A program made the translations under genes and the position numbers. Below the pieces are notes generated by a model that had not been told where the DNA came from, searched no databases, and was given only the letters and a program-made list of their open reading frames with translations. 64,000 bases of DNA from Caldilineaceae bacterium (GTDB lineage Bacteria > Chloroflexota > Anaerolineae > Caldilineales > Caldilineaceae), in the NCBI GenBank assembly GCA_019637685.1, contig JAHBVF010000014.1, forward strand, positions 1 to 64,000, given 5' to 3'. Positions 24,066 to 34,917 of the stretch are shown here, one piece after another (the first letter of the stretch is position 1; the number at the start of each line of letters is the position of its first letter).

Positions 24066-25544
24066 ATGCACTGGAACCTCACCTCCCCTGCTGACAGCAA
24101 ACGCCACGAGCCAGCGGATGCCTTCGCGGCCGGAATGGAGCAGCACGCCATCGCCAACACCGCCTATCCCATCGGCCACGTGACCACAATGCGCCCCTAT
24201 CGCATCACCCGCAAGCAGGCACAGTCCTTTGCGCCCCAGCCCTGGGAAGGCATCAGCGAAATGGGGCTGTACGTCCATATCCCCTTTTGCGAGGCCCGCT
24301 GCGGATTCTGCGAATATGCGGTCATCGATCCCAAGCAGAACGCGGCTGAAAAGGACGACTATTTCGATCTGCTTCTGCGGGAGTTTGCACTGTGGGATCG
24401 GGCCATGGACACCCGTCACAAGACCCTCACCGGCTTCGACATCGGGGGCGGCACACCCTCTCTGCCCGATGCCCGCCAGATCGGGCGGGTGATGGAAGCC
24501 GCGGCCCGCCACTTTCACCTGCCCGCGGATGTGACCGTCAGCATTGAGACGACGCCGAAAATTGCGGCCAGTGATCCGGCTAAGCTGATGGCCTACAAAG
24601 CATTGGGTATCCAACGGATTTCGATGGGTGTACAGACGGTCAGCCCCTGCCTGTTGGAAGCCATCGGGCGCACGGCCACGACGCTGGAATGGAATCGGCA
24701 GGCGGTGGAGAATATCCGGGCCGCGGGCTACGACAACTTCAATGTGGATGTGATGTACGGCTTTGCCCGCCAGAATGTGGATTCGGTGGAGGCGACCCTG
24801 CGCCACGTCATCGACCTGTCCCCGGAACACATCACCCTCTACCAGATGCGCTACAAAGGCACACGCATCGCCCACCAGGCCGACGGCATCACCTGGGCGC
24901 AGATTGGCGAGCAGGCCAAACTGGCGAAGCAGATGCTGGCGGAAGCGGGCTACTGGGCTGTGCCGGGCAAAAACACCTTCAGCCGCATTCCCAACGACCT
25001 GGGCACGTCCGACTATCTGACCAATCGGGTCGTACACGGCACGCCGTATCTGGGCATCGGCCTGGGCGCGCAGACCCTCAGCCACACTTCCCTCTCCTAC
25101 AACACCGGCGCGGCGGATAAGGATATGCGCCTCTACCGGCGCTATGTGGAGGCGGGCAAGCTGCCCATCCAGGACATCTATCACATGAGCCGGGAGGCGG
25201 CGATGGGCAAGTTTATTGCCGTGGCCTTCTACTTCGGCGGCATCCACCTGCCCAGTTTTCAGGAGAAGTTCGGCAACAGTCTGGAGGAGGCTCTTCCCGA
25301 CGCGATGAATTTTGTGCTGGAAAAGGGGCTGATGGAATACAGGGGAGAGACACTCCAATTGACAACGGCAGGTGTGGAAGCCAAACCGGGTGTCCACGCC
25401 CTCTTCTACGCGCCCGCGGTCCAGGAGCATCTGCTCAAGCTCTGCCGGGGCGAACGGGTGCGTCCCCGTTCGGGCTGGCGTCGGGAATGGCAGGCCGAGT
25501 GGGCGGAGATACAATTGACGAACATCGATAAGGTGATGGCTTGA
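24066..25544 (+). CDS. Radical SAM protein, coproporphyrinogen III oxidase-like
   Basis: 492 residues. The [4Fe-4S] cluster motif is C75-x3-C79-x2-C82 in HIPFCEARCGFCEY, followed by FDIGGGTPSLPD for SAM binding. IQRISMGVQTVSP, NVDVMYGFARQNVDS and YLGIGLGAQTLS follow, all typical of the HemN/HemW branch. The C-terminal part (about 380-480) resembles the HemN C-terminal domain, while the 60-residue N-terminal extension is unusual. True HemN or HemW function cannot be decided; related proteins handle heme or other tetrapyrroles. AAGGAGC precedes the ATG. It is co-translated with, or directly precedes, a second radical SAM gene and is under a promoter with paired operators. Confidence 0.85.
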   Translation: MHWNLTSPADSKRHEPADAFAAGMEQHAIANTAYPIGHVTTMRPYRITRKQAQSFAPQPWEGISEMGLYVHIPFCEARCGFCEYAVIDPKQNAAEKDDYFDLLLREFALWDRAMDTRHKTLTGFDIGGGTPSLPDARQIGRVMEAAARHFHLPADVTVSIETTPKIAASDPAKLMAYKALGIQRISMGVQTVSPCLLEAIGRTATTLEWNRQAVENIRAAGYDNFNVDVMYGFARQNVDSVEATLRHVIDLSPEHITLYQMRYKGTRIAHQADGITWAQIGEQAKLAKQMLAEAGYWAVPGKNTFSRIPNDLGTSDYLTNRVVHGTPYLGIGLGAQTLSHTSLSYNTGAADKDMRLYRRYVEAGKLPIQDIYHMSREAAMGKFIAVAFYFGGIHLPSFQEKFGNSLEEALPDAMNFVLEKGLMEYRGETLQLTTAGVEAKPGVHALFYAPAVQEHLLKLCRGERVRPRSGWRREWQAEWAEIQLTNIDKVMA

Positions 25545-25600
25545 CAGCGGTATTGTTTCCTTTGCGACACAAGAGAATTTCATCGAAAGCAGAGCCAATA

Positions 25601-26401
25601 ATGCCAGCCCAGTCCCCCATCCCCAATCTCCAGTCCCCCCTCTCTTACGACTTCGCCAATATTCTTTTCGCGGGGCCGTGCAACGCTTGCTGCCCCTTTT
25701 GCATCGGGCAGCGGGTGGACCCGCGCCTGAATGTTCCCAATCTGCGCCACTATCCGCCTGCCAATCTGGACGAGTTTGTGGAGATGATTCGCCACTTCGC
25801 CATCCGCCAGTTGGTCTTTACCGGCACGACCACAGACCCGCAGATCTACCGCCACGAGGCCCGGCTGCTGGACTATCTGCGGGGCGAACTGCACCCGGAA
25901 AGTCAGTTCTCCCTGCACACAAATGGGCGGTTGGCCCTACGCAAATGGGATGTATTCAACAGCTACGACCGGGTCTGCCTCTCCTTTCCCAGCTTTGACG
26001 AAGCGACCTATCGTCGGGTGATGGGTGTGCCTGTCGTGCCCGATCTGGCGGAAATCCTGCGCCGGGCTACTGTGCCGGTGAAAGTCTCCTGTGTGGTGAC
26101 GGAGGCCAACCGGGGCGAAATCCCCGGCTTTCTGCGCCGCTGCCAGGCCATCGGCATCGAGCGGCTGGTGCTGCGCAAACTGTATGGGGAAAAACGGGCG
26201 TGGACAGAACTGCTGGCGTGGGAAAGGCTGGGGTTGAGCTATCGCAGCGACTACCGGGCCAATCCCGTCTATGCGCTGGACGGGATGGAAGTAACTCTCT
26301 GGGATTTTGACGAAACCCAAAGCCGCTCCCTCAATCTTTTCGCCGACGGCACCATCAGCAGCGCCTATCGGCTGGTGGAGGCGATAGGCGCTGCTGATTG
26401 A
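25601..26401 (+). CDS. Radical SAM protein of unknown function
   Basis: 266 residues. The cluster motif is C27-x3-C31-x2-C34 in FAGPCNACCPFCIGQ. Later LVFTGTTTDPQIYRHEARLL, FSLHTNGRLALRKWDVFNSYDR and VKVSCVVTEAN indicate a compact radical SAM barrel without an obvious extra-cluster domain. The ATG at 25601 matches the start of the fold. A TTG at 25541 overlaps the stop of the preceding gene and has AAGGTGA upstream; it would add 20 residues, so the true start is open. The close link to the HemN-like gene suggests the two act on one pathway. The product is not predictable from sequence. Confidence 0.8.
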   Translation: MPAQSPIPNLQSPLSYDFANILFAGPCNACCPFCIGQRVDPRLNVPNLRHYPPANLDEFVEMIRHFAIRQLVFTGTTTDPQIYRHEARLLDYLRGELHPESQFSLHTNGRLALRKWDVFNSYDRVCLSFPSFDEATYRRVMGVPVVPDLAEILRRATVPVKVSCVVTEANRGEIPGFLRRCQAIGIERLVLRKLYGEKRAWTELLAWERLGLSYRSDYRANPVYALDGMEVTLWDFDETQSRSLNLFADGTISSAYRLVEAIGAAD

Positions 26402-26458
26402 GGCGCAGGGAAAAGTGGCAACTATTTGTGGTGAATAGAATCCGCTCACTCGATTCGG

Positions 26459-29400
26459 TTAGCGCATGACAGTGGGCAGGTGGAGCAAACGCTGGCCCAG
26501 CGGCGGCGCGCTCGTGTCAACGATGAGCGTCCCGCTGTTGAAGGGATCAGCGGCATCGCTGTAGCCTATCGTCCCCTCTTCACGAACGGTATATGTGTAG
26601 CTTTCGCCGGGCATGAGGCTGCCGCTGTCAAACTGATTTCCACCAGCGCGGCTTGGCGGTGCAGATGTAACTGTGTGCTCCGTCACGTCCAGATTGATCC
26701 AGCGGATGGTCGTGTCTGGCGGCAATCGTTTGAGCGCGGGCGTGAAGCCGCCGGCATCAATCTCTACGATCAGGTCTGGCTTGGCCGTTACAGCGGGCGT
26801 CAGAGCAACCGGCTCGTTGAAGGCGTCGCCTGCGCTCAGCGCGACGGCCCTGCTGCGATAGGGTTGATACCCCTCTTTCTCTACCCATACCCGATAGACC
26901 CCTTCGGCTGGCACGAAGAAGTAGGAACCGTTGCCGTCGGTCGGTTGGGGGTTTGGCTGGCTGCTGCCCACCCCATCCCACAGGTCGTAGCGGGCACTGC
27001 TGGACACCGTTCCTGAGAACGCAGTCTGCATCAGCAGGCTCACGGACGCGCCGACGACGGGTTGTCCGTTGTTCAGGTCGGTAACCACAGCGGAGGCAAG
27101 GGTTGTGAATGAGCCTTCATAGACAGCCTCGCCCTTTTGGGTGAAGAGTGTCAGGCTGGCGTCTCCGCTTGCAGCAGCCGAACGGAGCTGTGGGGGAATT
27201 GTGAATGAACCGGCATAGTAGACGCCCGGTGTGCCGTCGTTACAGACTGGGTTTGCCCTTTCGTTTTGGGCCAGAGGAACAACCAGACCCTCGACCTGTC
27301 CGTCCAGGCGCAAGCTGAAGACGATATCTGTCGGTGGATTGGTGCTGTCGGTGGCTTGCAGACAGATTTGATAAGTCTGATCCGACTGGAAAGCCATCCC
27401 CCGCAGCAGGCCATCGAGCAGCCCGCCCTGGCCGCGACGATTGCCTTGCGCATCGATGAAAACCAGAGAATGAGGATTGAAGGCCAAGGTTTTATCCACG
27501 TCGAGCCTGCTTTGTGCGCTTCCTGTGCCAGGAAGAATCTCTGGATTTTGGGTGACTCTATCCAGCGATTTGGCGCTGCTGTTATCGGCATATACAGCAC
27601 CGACCAGAAAACGTCCGTCTGGCAGATTCTGCAACAGATAGCTCCATACGCCGTGGGCGTCCACCCCGATCTCTTCCTCGATTGGGACCCAATCTCCCAA
27701 CTCTTCACCGCCAAAATCTCGGCCCACGACGCGCAACCGTACCCGACTGTGGGGATAGGCCCGGCCTCGAATCTGCACTTCGCCCCGGGATGTGGTGGCC
27801 TGGCGCACAACAGTTCGTCCGTCCGGCGTGACAAAGCCGAACTGGGGATTGGGGCGTGGAACCTCGACCGCAGCGGTAGCTGTATTGTCGGAGGGCGAAA
27901 TATCCTGGCTGCTGCTCACGAGTTCAGCGCTGATATGGCCCAGGTTGAGGCTATCAGATTGCCTGTCGGCGGCCAGCGCCAGAATTGTGCTTGCATCCAC
28001 CTTCCAGGACGCCACAAGTGTGCCGCCTTCCCCCGGGTGCAGGCTGCCAATGGCAAGCTGTCCGGGATTCTGCTTGAAATCATCTATCAGGGGCGCTGAG
28101 AGGAGGATAGCGTCATTGTATTGGCTTTCCCGATGAACAGACACGTCATGCAGATCGGCAGGATTGAGTGCCGATGGCAACACAGTTTTTAGAACGACAT
28201 CTTCGGCTGTGGTCGAGCCACTGTTATGGAAGCGCACACGTATGGCAACCAGATAGGATTGCGATGCCATATCGGCTGCCGCGCGGCGCAGAGCCGGTTC
28301 CAGGGGAAAGGGATACCAGTACGCGGACAGATCTACGCCCAGATTCGTGCCTTTGGGGTACCAAAAAGTGTCTTCGGTCTCACCGATAAGGAAGGGCGTG
28401 GGGTAGCCCCGCCCATCCCCGTGGGAGATGCCATTGGGAGACGAGAGGGTTTTGTTGGATGGTCGCTCGCTCAGCGTCAGCCGTACCCACATTGGCTGCT
28501 TGCCCTGGCCCAACTGGGGGGGCACGAGTCCGGTCGGCACGTCCAGAAGATGTACACCAGCACCCAGCCCACCCGCATCCACAGGGTGATCGATGATGAA
28601 GTGCTCCAGCGCAGTCTTTGGCGGGCCATCCTCAGGCTGACAGAGCGCTGTATCGGCCCAGTCCCCGTCCCGGTTGCTGTCGATCCAAGCGTTGAGATAA
28701 GCGGTGCTGCCCTGCTGCTTAAACCAGGCTGCAACGGCCTCGCTGATGGCCACGCGTATCGGGATGAACGTCATCTGGCAGTCTTCCAGGGACCAGGCAC
28801 TGAAATCTGTGCCGTCGTCGAAGCCATCCTGGTCGGCGCTGTCTGCCGTTGGTTCGATGTTGCGCGGCCCACTGCCCAGGTCCGCATCCGGCTCGATCTC
28901 GACACGCCGACCCAGATGAAACCCCCGGGGACGGGTGTGGGCCGGCCCTTCGGGCGCGCCGGTTGTCACGTCGAAGACAGTGGGGAAATTGGCCTGCGCG
29001 TCCGTATAGGCGGTCATGGCCGCAGCCGCATGGTTGGTAGAATCGGGCGCGTCGCCCAGGTCCCAGGCGCGGACGGCGAACTGAAACTCGTGGGAGCCAA
29101 TCTGATCCTCATCCAGAAAGCCGATGGCGTGGCAATCAAATGGATCGTGCGTCGGGGTGAACACATAACGCAAAACGCTGCGCACCAACAATTCCTGGCT
29201 TGCCTCCATAGGCTGGGCTGCGAACTGGGCAACCAGCGCTTCCAACTCCAGCGGGAAAGCCAGCGCTTTGGTCTTCCCGCGTTCAAGTGTGAACTGTGTG
29301 CAGACAGGCTCTGTTGTGATGGCACTGGCACGGGTCATACTCATCGGTTTAGAGGATTCTACCTCAAACTTGAACACGACAGTGCCATTGACTGAATCTT

Positions 29401-31486
29401 TGGCGTCCTGGTCAAAATATGTCCATATCACTTTTCCTTTTTCATGTTGAGAAGGCTGGGATGCGACATTATCCTCCTGTGCCACCCCACGTGTCCGCCC
29501 TGGCTCATCAACGATCAACCGTTGACTCACCTGGACGTCCCGCCAGCTAACGTCGGCGCAGGCAGCCTGAAACGCCACCGACTTCTCATCGATCTTTGTG
29601 CCATCCGCGCGGTGCAATGTTGCGGTGTTGTGGATCGTCGCTGAAGTCTGGTCTGGTTGGCAGAAGGGCTGCTGGCGCACATCAAAGCTAAGCTCCACCC
29701 CGCCATCGGGCGCAAGCGTGCCCCGCCATTGAATACCGGTCTGGGCACGCGGGTTCTGTCCGGACCGGTCCACTCTGTGTCGTATCTGGGCTGTCAATGG
29801 GCTGGCCCCAGAGCCGATCGCTGTCACCCGCACATCGCCGAGGAGCTGCTGTGGGTAGCCGATGCTATCGTGAAGCGTGGCGCGTACAGGCTGTGTGCCG
29901 CCTTGATTGGTCAAGCGAATTGTGAAGGTGGCGATTCCGCCATAGGCAACCGGCGACTCGCTCACCTGGACCGATTTGTCCAGAGTCAAGGTGCCGGACT
30001 CCCCAACCGGGTCGGGTCGATAGAGACCGTCCTCGGTTTCACCAAAGGCAAAAACGCTGGGGGTGGCGGACGGGTGAAAGCCCCGCCCATCGGCCAGACC
30101 CGTGGCCAGGCTGATGGGCGGTCTCTGTTCGCTGAGCATAAAGCGCATCCAGTGGTCGGCCTGGGGCTGGGGGTTGTGGACCAGCAGCGTCGTGACAACG
30201 ATATTGCGGCTGCTGCCCGGCGGGATTGCCGTCAGATCGACGATCTGGTTCTGCACAATCCACTCGTAGGCCCGGACTGGCTGCCCGTCATCGAAGCTAC
30301 AGATGGCCGTGTCTTGCCAGTCGCCGTCCCGGTTGCCATCGAACCAGACATTGAGATACATTTGCTCCAACTGCCCGCCGGGTGATCTGTGTACCCGCAC
30401 CACCAGGTCCGTGCGCTGGCAGTCATAGAGGGGTGTGGTACGGTTGCGCCAGCCGTCGTCGCCCCGGTCGTTGTCGGCCACATCGGCCACAGAGCCAGAA
30501 CCGGCTGGTGGGTTGCGCAAAATGTTGTTGATGCCGTCGTCGTCTGCACCGCCATCCGCGCGCTGCTCACGGGTCATTGTATCGCCCAGGAATGCCTCGA
30601 CCGTCACATTGGCGTGGTGGGGACCCGCGGGCTGGCCTTGATCTGTGCCCTGGTAGACGGTGGGGAACTGCCCCGGTATCGGTGGTGTTGTGTAGGCCGT
30701 GTTGGGGATGCCGTGGTTGTTGGTGCTGTCCGGGGCGTCGCCCTGATCCGAAAAGGGATTGTCTCCGGGAACCGGCTTGTCCGGGTCACCGGTCTCGGAC
30801 AGACTGATGATCACGACAAGCTGCGGTGCAGGCAGCGTTTCTTTAGAGTCAAAGTATGCACCCGCTGCGGCTGTCGTGAGGGCAAAGCCAAAGTTGTCGA
30901 ACGAGCCGTCGTGCCACTTCTGCACCAGAGGGGTCACATCCCACTCGTGCCAGGCAAGGGTCTCCACCGATGTGGTGGCGGCGTTCGCGCCTACAGCTGG
31001 TTTGGTCTCCCACGTGACGGTTGTCTCATTCCATCTCTCCATAGCCCGGGTGACATCGATGGGGTTCGATCCCTGCCCGCCGATATCCGTCGCCATCAGT
31101 TGGAGGGTGGCCGATTCGACGGTTCCCTGAAGCGGGATGGCCGAAAGATCGAAGTAGATGTAGCTCTGACTCTTGGGCAACACAGCCAGGTTGCCGGCGC
31201 CGTAGTTTGTGGTGGGTGTGCCAGCTGCGACCATCGCGTCGGCCTGGGACGAGAGGGTCAGATTGAGCAGAAGGGACGCATCTGTGGTGTCTCTGGCGCT
31301 GGCCGCGGCCAGCGCCAGGGTGCTGCCCACAAGCAATCCACAGATGGAGAGCAACGTGAACAGAAGGCGCGGGATGGATGCTATCCCTGGACTGGCCGAA
31401 ACCCGCCAATGTTTGTTGGCCGTACAGTGTGGGGGACCTTCCGCGCCCGAACAGCTTTCTCTGGTAGAGGTTGGATACTTTGGCAT
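26459..31486 (-). CDS. Giant secreted multidomain protein (DNRLRE, GEVED, DUF11-like, cupredoxin-like)
   Basis: 1675 residues. A long N-terminus holds a signal segment at about 40-62 (LLFTLLSICGLLVGSTLALA). Then come a DNRLRE/CBM96-like domain (about 70-235), a GEVED-type domain starting GDAPDSTN and ending FGETEDG, a DUF11-like beta domain, and a second GDAPDSTN...IGETEDT unit. More beta-sandwich regions follow, then a carboxypeptidase-regulatory-like domain (about 1466-1568). Last is a cupredoxin-like domain (1569-1658) with H1604 in EHTV but YSDAADPF where copper proteins have Cys, His and Met. The C-terminus LLHLPTVMR repeats the tail of the RCC1 and ELWxSDGT proteins. AAAGGA precedes the ATG. 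It is probably a surface adhesin or matrix protein; the ligand is unknown. Confidence 0.88.
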   Translation of the reverse strand: MPKYPTSTRESCSGAEGPPHCTANKHWRVSASPGIASIPRLLFTLLSICGLLVGSTLALAAASARDTTDASLLLNLTLSSQADAMVAAGTPTTNYGAGNLAVLPKSQSYIYFDLSAIPLQGTVESATLQLMATDIGGQGSNPIDVTRAMERWNETTVTWETKPAVGANAATTSVETLAWHEWDVTPLVQKWHDGSFDNFGFALTTAAAGAYFDSKETLPAPQLVVIISLSETGDPDKPVPGDNPFSDQGDAPDSTNNHGIPNTAYTTPPIPGQFPTVYQGTDQGQPAGPHHANVTVEAFLGDTMTREQRADGGADDDGINNILRNPPAGSGSVADVADNDRGDDGWRNRTTPLYDCQRTDLVVRVHRSPGGQLEQMYLNVWFDGNRDGDWQDTAICSFDDGQPVRAYEWIVQNQIVDLTAIPPGSSRNIVVTTLLVHNPQPQADHWMRFMLSEQRPPISLATGLADGRGFHPSATPSVFAFGETEDGLYRPDPVGESGTLTLDKSVQVSESPVAYGGIATFTIRLTNQGGTQPVRATLHDSIGYPQQLLGDVRVTAIGSGASPLTAQIRHRVDRSGQNPRAQTGIQWRGTLAPDGGVELSFDVRQQPFCQPDQTSATIHNTATLHRADGTKIDEKSVAFQAACADVSWRDVQVSQRLIVDEPGRTRGVAQEDNVASQPSQHEKGKVIWTYFDQDAKDSVNGTVVFKFEVESSKPMSMTRASAITTEPVCTQFTLERGKTKALAFPLELEALVAQFAAQPMEASQELLVRSVLRYVFTPTHDPFDCHAIGFLDEDQIGSHEFQFAVRAWDLGDAPDSTNHAAAAMTAYTDAQANFPTVFDVTTGAPEGPAHTRPRGFHLGRRVEIEPDADLGSGPRNIEPTADSADQDGFDDGTDFSAWSLEDCQMTFIPIRVAISEAVAAWFKQQGSTAYLNAWIDSNRDGDWADTALCQPEDGPPKTALEHFIIDHPVDAGGLGAGVHLLDVPTGLVPPQLGQGKQPMWVRLTLSERPSNKTLSSPNGISHGDGRGYPTPFLIGETEDTFWYPKGTNLGVDLSAYWYPFPLEPALRRAAADMASQSYLVAIRVRFHNSGSTTAEDVVLKTVLPSALNPADLHDVSVHRESQYNDAILLSAPLIDDFKQNPGQLAIGSLHPGEGGTLVASWKVDASTILALAADRQSDSLNLGHISAELVSSSQDISPSDNTATAAVEVPRPNPQFGFVTPDGRTVVRQATTSRGEVQIRGRAYPHSRVRLRVVGRDFGGEELGDWVPIEEEIGVDAHGVWSYLLQNLPDGRFLVGAVYADNSSAKSLDRVTQNPEILPGTGSAQSRLDVDKTLAFNPHSLVFIDAQGNRRGQGGLLDGLLRGMAFQSDQTYQICLQATDSTNPPTDIVFSLRLDGQVEGLVVPLAQNERANPVCNDGTPGVYYAGSFTIPPQLRSAAASGDASLTLFTQKGEAVYEGSFTTLASAVVTDLNNGQPVVGASVSLLMQTAFSGTVSSSARYDLWDGVGSSQPNPQPTDGNGSYFFVPAEGVYRVWVEKEGYQPYRSRAVALSAGDAFNEPVALTPAVTAKPDLIVEIDAGGFTPALKRLPPDTTIRWINLDVTEHTVTSAPPSRAGGNQFDSGSLMPGESYTYTVREEGTIGYSDAADPFNSGTLIVDTSAPPLGQRLLHLPTVMR

Positions 31487-31747
31487 AATTCGTCCTTTCT
31501 GGAGGCGATAGTCATACGCTATGCGGCTGGGCCTGAAAAATGGCAGGCTTCCCAGGGGCGCGGGCAGTCAGGTATAATCAGTGGATGCCAATAGATGACT
31601 ATCTGTCAGTCCTTGACCTGTGCCAGTTTGGCCAGAACTGTGTCACAAATCTCTGGCAGTTTCCACCGGCCTGCGTGGGTATTTTTTAGTGTAGACGGGG
31701 AACGATCAGAGATCGATCAGAGGCAGCCTTTTCAGGAGGTGACGGCT

Positions 31748-34700
31748 GTGGCTAAGGGTGTGACAGCACAACTGACGATCCGGCTCTTGGGAACCGTCAG
31801 CATCGAGTTGGGTGGAGAACCACTGGCCGGGCTACCGTCGCGCAAGGCGGAGGCCCTGCTCATTTACTTAGCCTGTCATCCACGGCCCCTGCCCCGGGAA
31901 TTTTTGGCCGAACTGTTCTGGGATGACCGGCCGCAAGAGCAGGCCCTGGCCAATCTTCGGTCCATCCTTTCCAGCCTGCGCCGCGGCCTCGCCCCTTTTC
32001 TTACCATCACCCGCCAGACAATCGCCTTCCGCCACGACAGCAATACGTGGCTGGATTTGAACGCGTTTACTGCCGCGCTGGAGGCCAGTCAGGCCCACAG
32101 CCATTTCCGTCTGGAAGAGTGCGTCAGTTGTCGGAACGGACTGGAATCGGCCGTGAGACTCTATCGGGGTGGGTTTTTGCAGGGGTTTGTCATTGATGAG
32201 AGCCGCGGCTTTGAAGAATGGGTGACGATTGTACACGAGCAGACCCACCGCCAAGTGCTCGGCGCACTTCATCAGCTTGCCAATGTCTACGCCCGACAGG
32301 GGAGCTATGCCCAGTCTCAACAACACGCGCTGCGCCAGATAGAATTGGAGTCATACAGGGAAGAAGCCCACCGCCAACTGATGCTCGCTCTGGTCCGCAG
32401 CGGCCAACGCAGCGCGGCCCTGGCCCAATACGAAAGCTGCCGTCGTATTCTGAACGAAGAGTTGGGCGTGGAACCGGCTGCCGAAACCCGGTCGCTCTAC
32501 CAGCGCATTCGTTCCGCGGGCCAAACCCAGGCTCCTGCCCTGCCTCTGCCCCTGACACCGTTGATCGGGCGGGCCAGAGAACTGCAACAAATTGCCGTAC
32601 ACCTGGCCGATCCCGACTGTCGTCTGCTTACGCTGATTGGGCCTGGGGGCGTGGGTAAAACTATGTTGGCGCTGCAAACTGCCCACGAGCATACCGGCGT
32701 CTATCTGCACGGCATCCATTTTATCCTTCTGGCCCCCCTCACTGACCCGGAGCAGCTGGGCGCAACAATCGCCAATGCCGTCGGCTGCCCACTGGACGGG
32801 GTCGGCGACCTGTCCACGCAACTGTTCGACTTTTTGCGGGAGAAAGATGCTGTGCTGGTGCTGGACAATTTTGAGCACCTGTTGGCCGGCAGGCAGTGGA
32901 TCAGCCGGATACTCCAGGCTTGCCCCCATATCCAGTTTCTGATCACTTCCCGTGCTCGCCTGCATCTGCGCGGCGAGTATCTGTTGGAGATTCACGGCCT
33001 CGCTTATCCGGCTCTGGACTCTTCCCATTTCTCCTCTTCCGGCATAGCCCACCCCATCGTGCCCCCGGAAGAATACAGCGCCATCCAATTGTTTGTGGCC
33101 GCCGCCCGCCGCGTAGCTCCGGGCTATACTCCGCCCCCGGAGGAGATGGCACGGGTGGTTGGCATTTGTCGCCATCTGCAGGGGTTGCCCCTGGGCATCG
33201 AGCTGGCGGCGGCCTGGATTCGTCTGGTCGACAGCGGGGAGATTTTGCGAGAAATCGAGCGGGACCTGGACTTTTTGACCCGGACGTCCCAGTCTGTGCC
33301 AGACCGGCACCAGAGTATGCGTCTGGTTTTTCGCCAATCCTGGCGTCTGCTGACCAGCAACGAACAGATGGCGTTGTGTCGGCTCAGCATTTTCCGCGGC
33401 CCATTTGACCCGGACGGGGCCGGGCGCATTGCCGGTTCCAATCTTCACACCCTGCTTTCGCTTGCCGACAAATCACTGCTGCGCCGCACACCAGAGGGAC
33501 ACTTCGATCTGCATGAACTTTGGAAGCAATACCTGGCCGAAAAGCTGGCCCAGTATCCCCAGGAAGCGAAGGCAGCCCGCCACGCCCATGCCCGCTGGTT
33601 TGGCCGCTTTCTGCAGCAACGGGAAGCGATGCTGCAAGATGCTCGCCAGACACAGGCCCAGGCGGACATTTCCCAAGCTATTGAGGATATTCGCGTCGCC
33701 TGGCAGTGGGCCATCGAGCACCAGCAGTACGACATTCTGGACCAGGCAGGCGAAAGCCTCTATCTTTTTTTCTGGGCGCGCAATCGTTTTGCTGAAGGCA
33801 GGGCATTTTTTGCCCAGGCCCTGGAAGCCATGCCCGCGCAGGACAGCGCCGCTGAGACCCGTATTCTCCGGGCGCGGTTGCAGTTCCGCCTGGCCGAGAT
33901 GATCTATTGGCTCGGCGAATCGGAGGATGCGGAAACAATCCTCCGCCAATGCCTTGCCATCAATCGGCAATATCAGGCGCATTCTGAACTGGCGCTGGCG
34001 CTGGAATTGCAGGGCCGGATCTTTCTGGTCAGGGGGGATTACCCGTCGGCACGTGGCTGTTTCGAAGAGAGCTTGCAGATCGCCCGCCGGATCGGGGCAG
34101 AGCGGGAAATCGCCCAGGCTTTGAGCAATCTGGCTACGACTATCTGTTCTGAAACAGCCGACTATACCTCCGCCAGACTCCTTTACGATGAAAGTATGGA
34201 GATATACCAGAAACTTGGCGATCAGTACGGTATTGCCAAAATTGTCATCAATCTGGGCGCGATTGAACACGCGGAGGGGAAGTACCCGGCGGCCCAGGCT
34301 TATTATGAGGAGAGTTTGGAAATCTACCGGCGGCTTGGGTATCGCTATGGCATGGCCGCGGCACTTGCCTACCTGGGCGAGGTCGCGCGGGCCACGGACG
34401 ATTCTGCCGCGGCCAAAGGGCTGTTGGCCGAGAGCCTGGCCTTGTACCGGGACGCAGGCAACCGTAGCGGGCTTGTGGAATCTCTGATCGGTCTGGGCGA
34501 AGCCAATATCCAGTCCGGCGATTATGACGCTGCCCGGCAAGCGCTTGCCGAAGCCCTGCAAACCGCGGCCACCCTACAAGCACCCCATCTGATCCTGCAT
34601 GGGCTGACAGTCTATGCCCGCCTGTTTTTCGTATTTGGACGCAAGGAGCAGGCAATTGCCCATCTCCTGTTCGTGTTGCGCTATCCCCTGAAAGCCGAGG

Positions 34701-34855
34701 AGATAAAAGAGCGTGCCCGATCCTTTCTGCACGAAATTGCGCCCGAATTCTCTGGCCGCGACACCCGGCCAATAGCCCAACCCCTGCCAGAGCACTCTCT
34801 GACGGAGATCGTCCACGGGCTATTGCACATACCGCTTGACCTTTTGACGGCCTAG
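31748..34855 (+). CDS. BTAD-domain transcriptional regulator with NTPase and TPR repeats
   Basis: 1035 residues. An N-terminal OmpR-like winged helix (about 8-95, [13 protein letters not shown] and [19 protein letters not shown]) is followed by a bacterial transcriptional activator domain (about 95-255, [20 protein letters not shown]). The NB-ARC/STAND-type NTPase has P-loop [14 protein letters not shown] and Walker [14 protein letters not shown]. At least five TPR units lie in the C-terminal third (for example [21 protein letters not shown] and two further copies). This is the AfsR/SARP-MalT-like design: a ligand or protein partner on the TPRs releases DNA binding. GTG at 31748 was chosen because AGGAGGTGA stands directly before it. 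It is divergent from the giant secreted protein gene, a possible target. Confidence 0.92.
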   Translation: MAKGVTAQLTIRLLGTVSIELGGEPLAGLPSRKAEALLIYLACHPRPLPREFLAELFWDDRPQEQALANLRSILSSLRRGLAPFLTITRQTIAFRHDSNTWLDLNAFTAALEASQAHSHFRLEECVSCRNGLESAVRLYRGGFLQGFVIDESRGFEEWVTIVHEQTHRQVLGALHQLANVYARQGSYAQSQQHALRQIELESYREEAHRQLMLALVRSGQRSAALAQYESCRRILNEELGVEPAAETRSLYQRIRSAGQTQAPALPLPLTPLIGRARELQQIAVHLADPDCRLLTLIGPGGVGKTMLALQTAHEHTGVYLHGIHFILLAPLTDPEQLGATIANAVGCPLDGVGDLSTQLFDFLREKDAVLVLDNFEHLLAGRQWISRILQACPHIQFLITSRARLHLRGEYLLEIHGLAYPALDSSHFSSSGIAHPIVPPEEYSAIQLFVAAARRVAPGYTPPPEEMARVVGICRHLQGLPLGIELAAAWIRLVDSGEILREIERDLDFLTRTSQSVPDRHQSMRLVFRQSWRLLTSNEQMALCRLSIFRGPFDPDGAGRIAGSNLHTLLSLADKSLLRRTPEGHFDLHELWKQYLAEKLAQYPQEAKAARHAHARWFGRFLQQREAMLQDARQTQAQADISQAIEDIRVAWQWAIEHQQYDILDQAGESLYLFFWARNRFAEGRAFFAQALEAMPAQDSAAETRILRARLQFRLAEMIYWLGESEDAETILRQCLAINRQYQAHSELALALELQGRIFLVRGDYPSARGCFEESLQIARRIGAEREIAQALSNLATTICSETADYTSARLLYDESMEIYQKLGDQYGIAKIVINLGAIEHAEGKYPAAQAYYEESLEIYRRLGYRYGMAAALAYLGEVARATDDSAAAKGLLAESLALYRDAGNRSGLVESLIGLGEANIQSGDYDAARQALAEALQTAATLQAPHLILHGLTVYARLFFVFGRKEQAIAHLLFVLRYPLKAEEIKERARSFLHEIAPEFSGRDTRPIAQPLPEHSLTEIVHGLLHIPLDLLTA

Positions 34856-34917
34856 TGCGGCGTCAGTGATCCCTGGGCAGCGTTGGCAGCGGTCATCGTT
34901 AGACACGCTTTTCGGGG

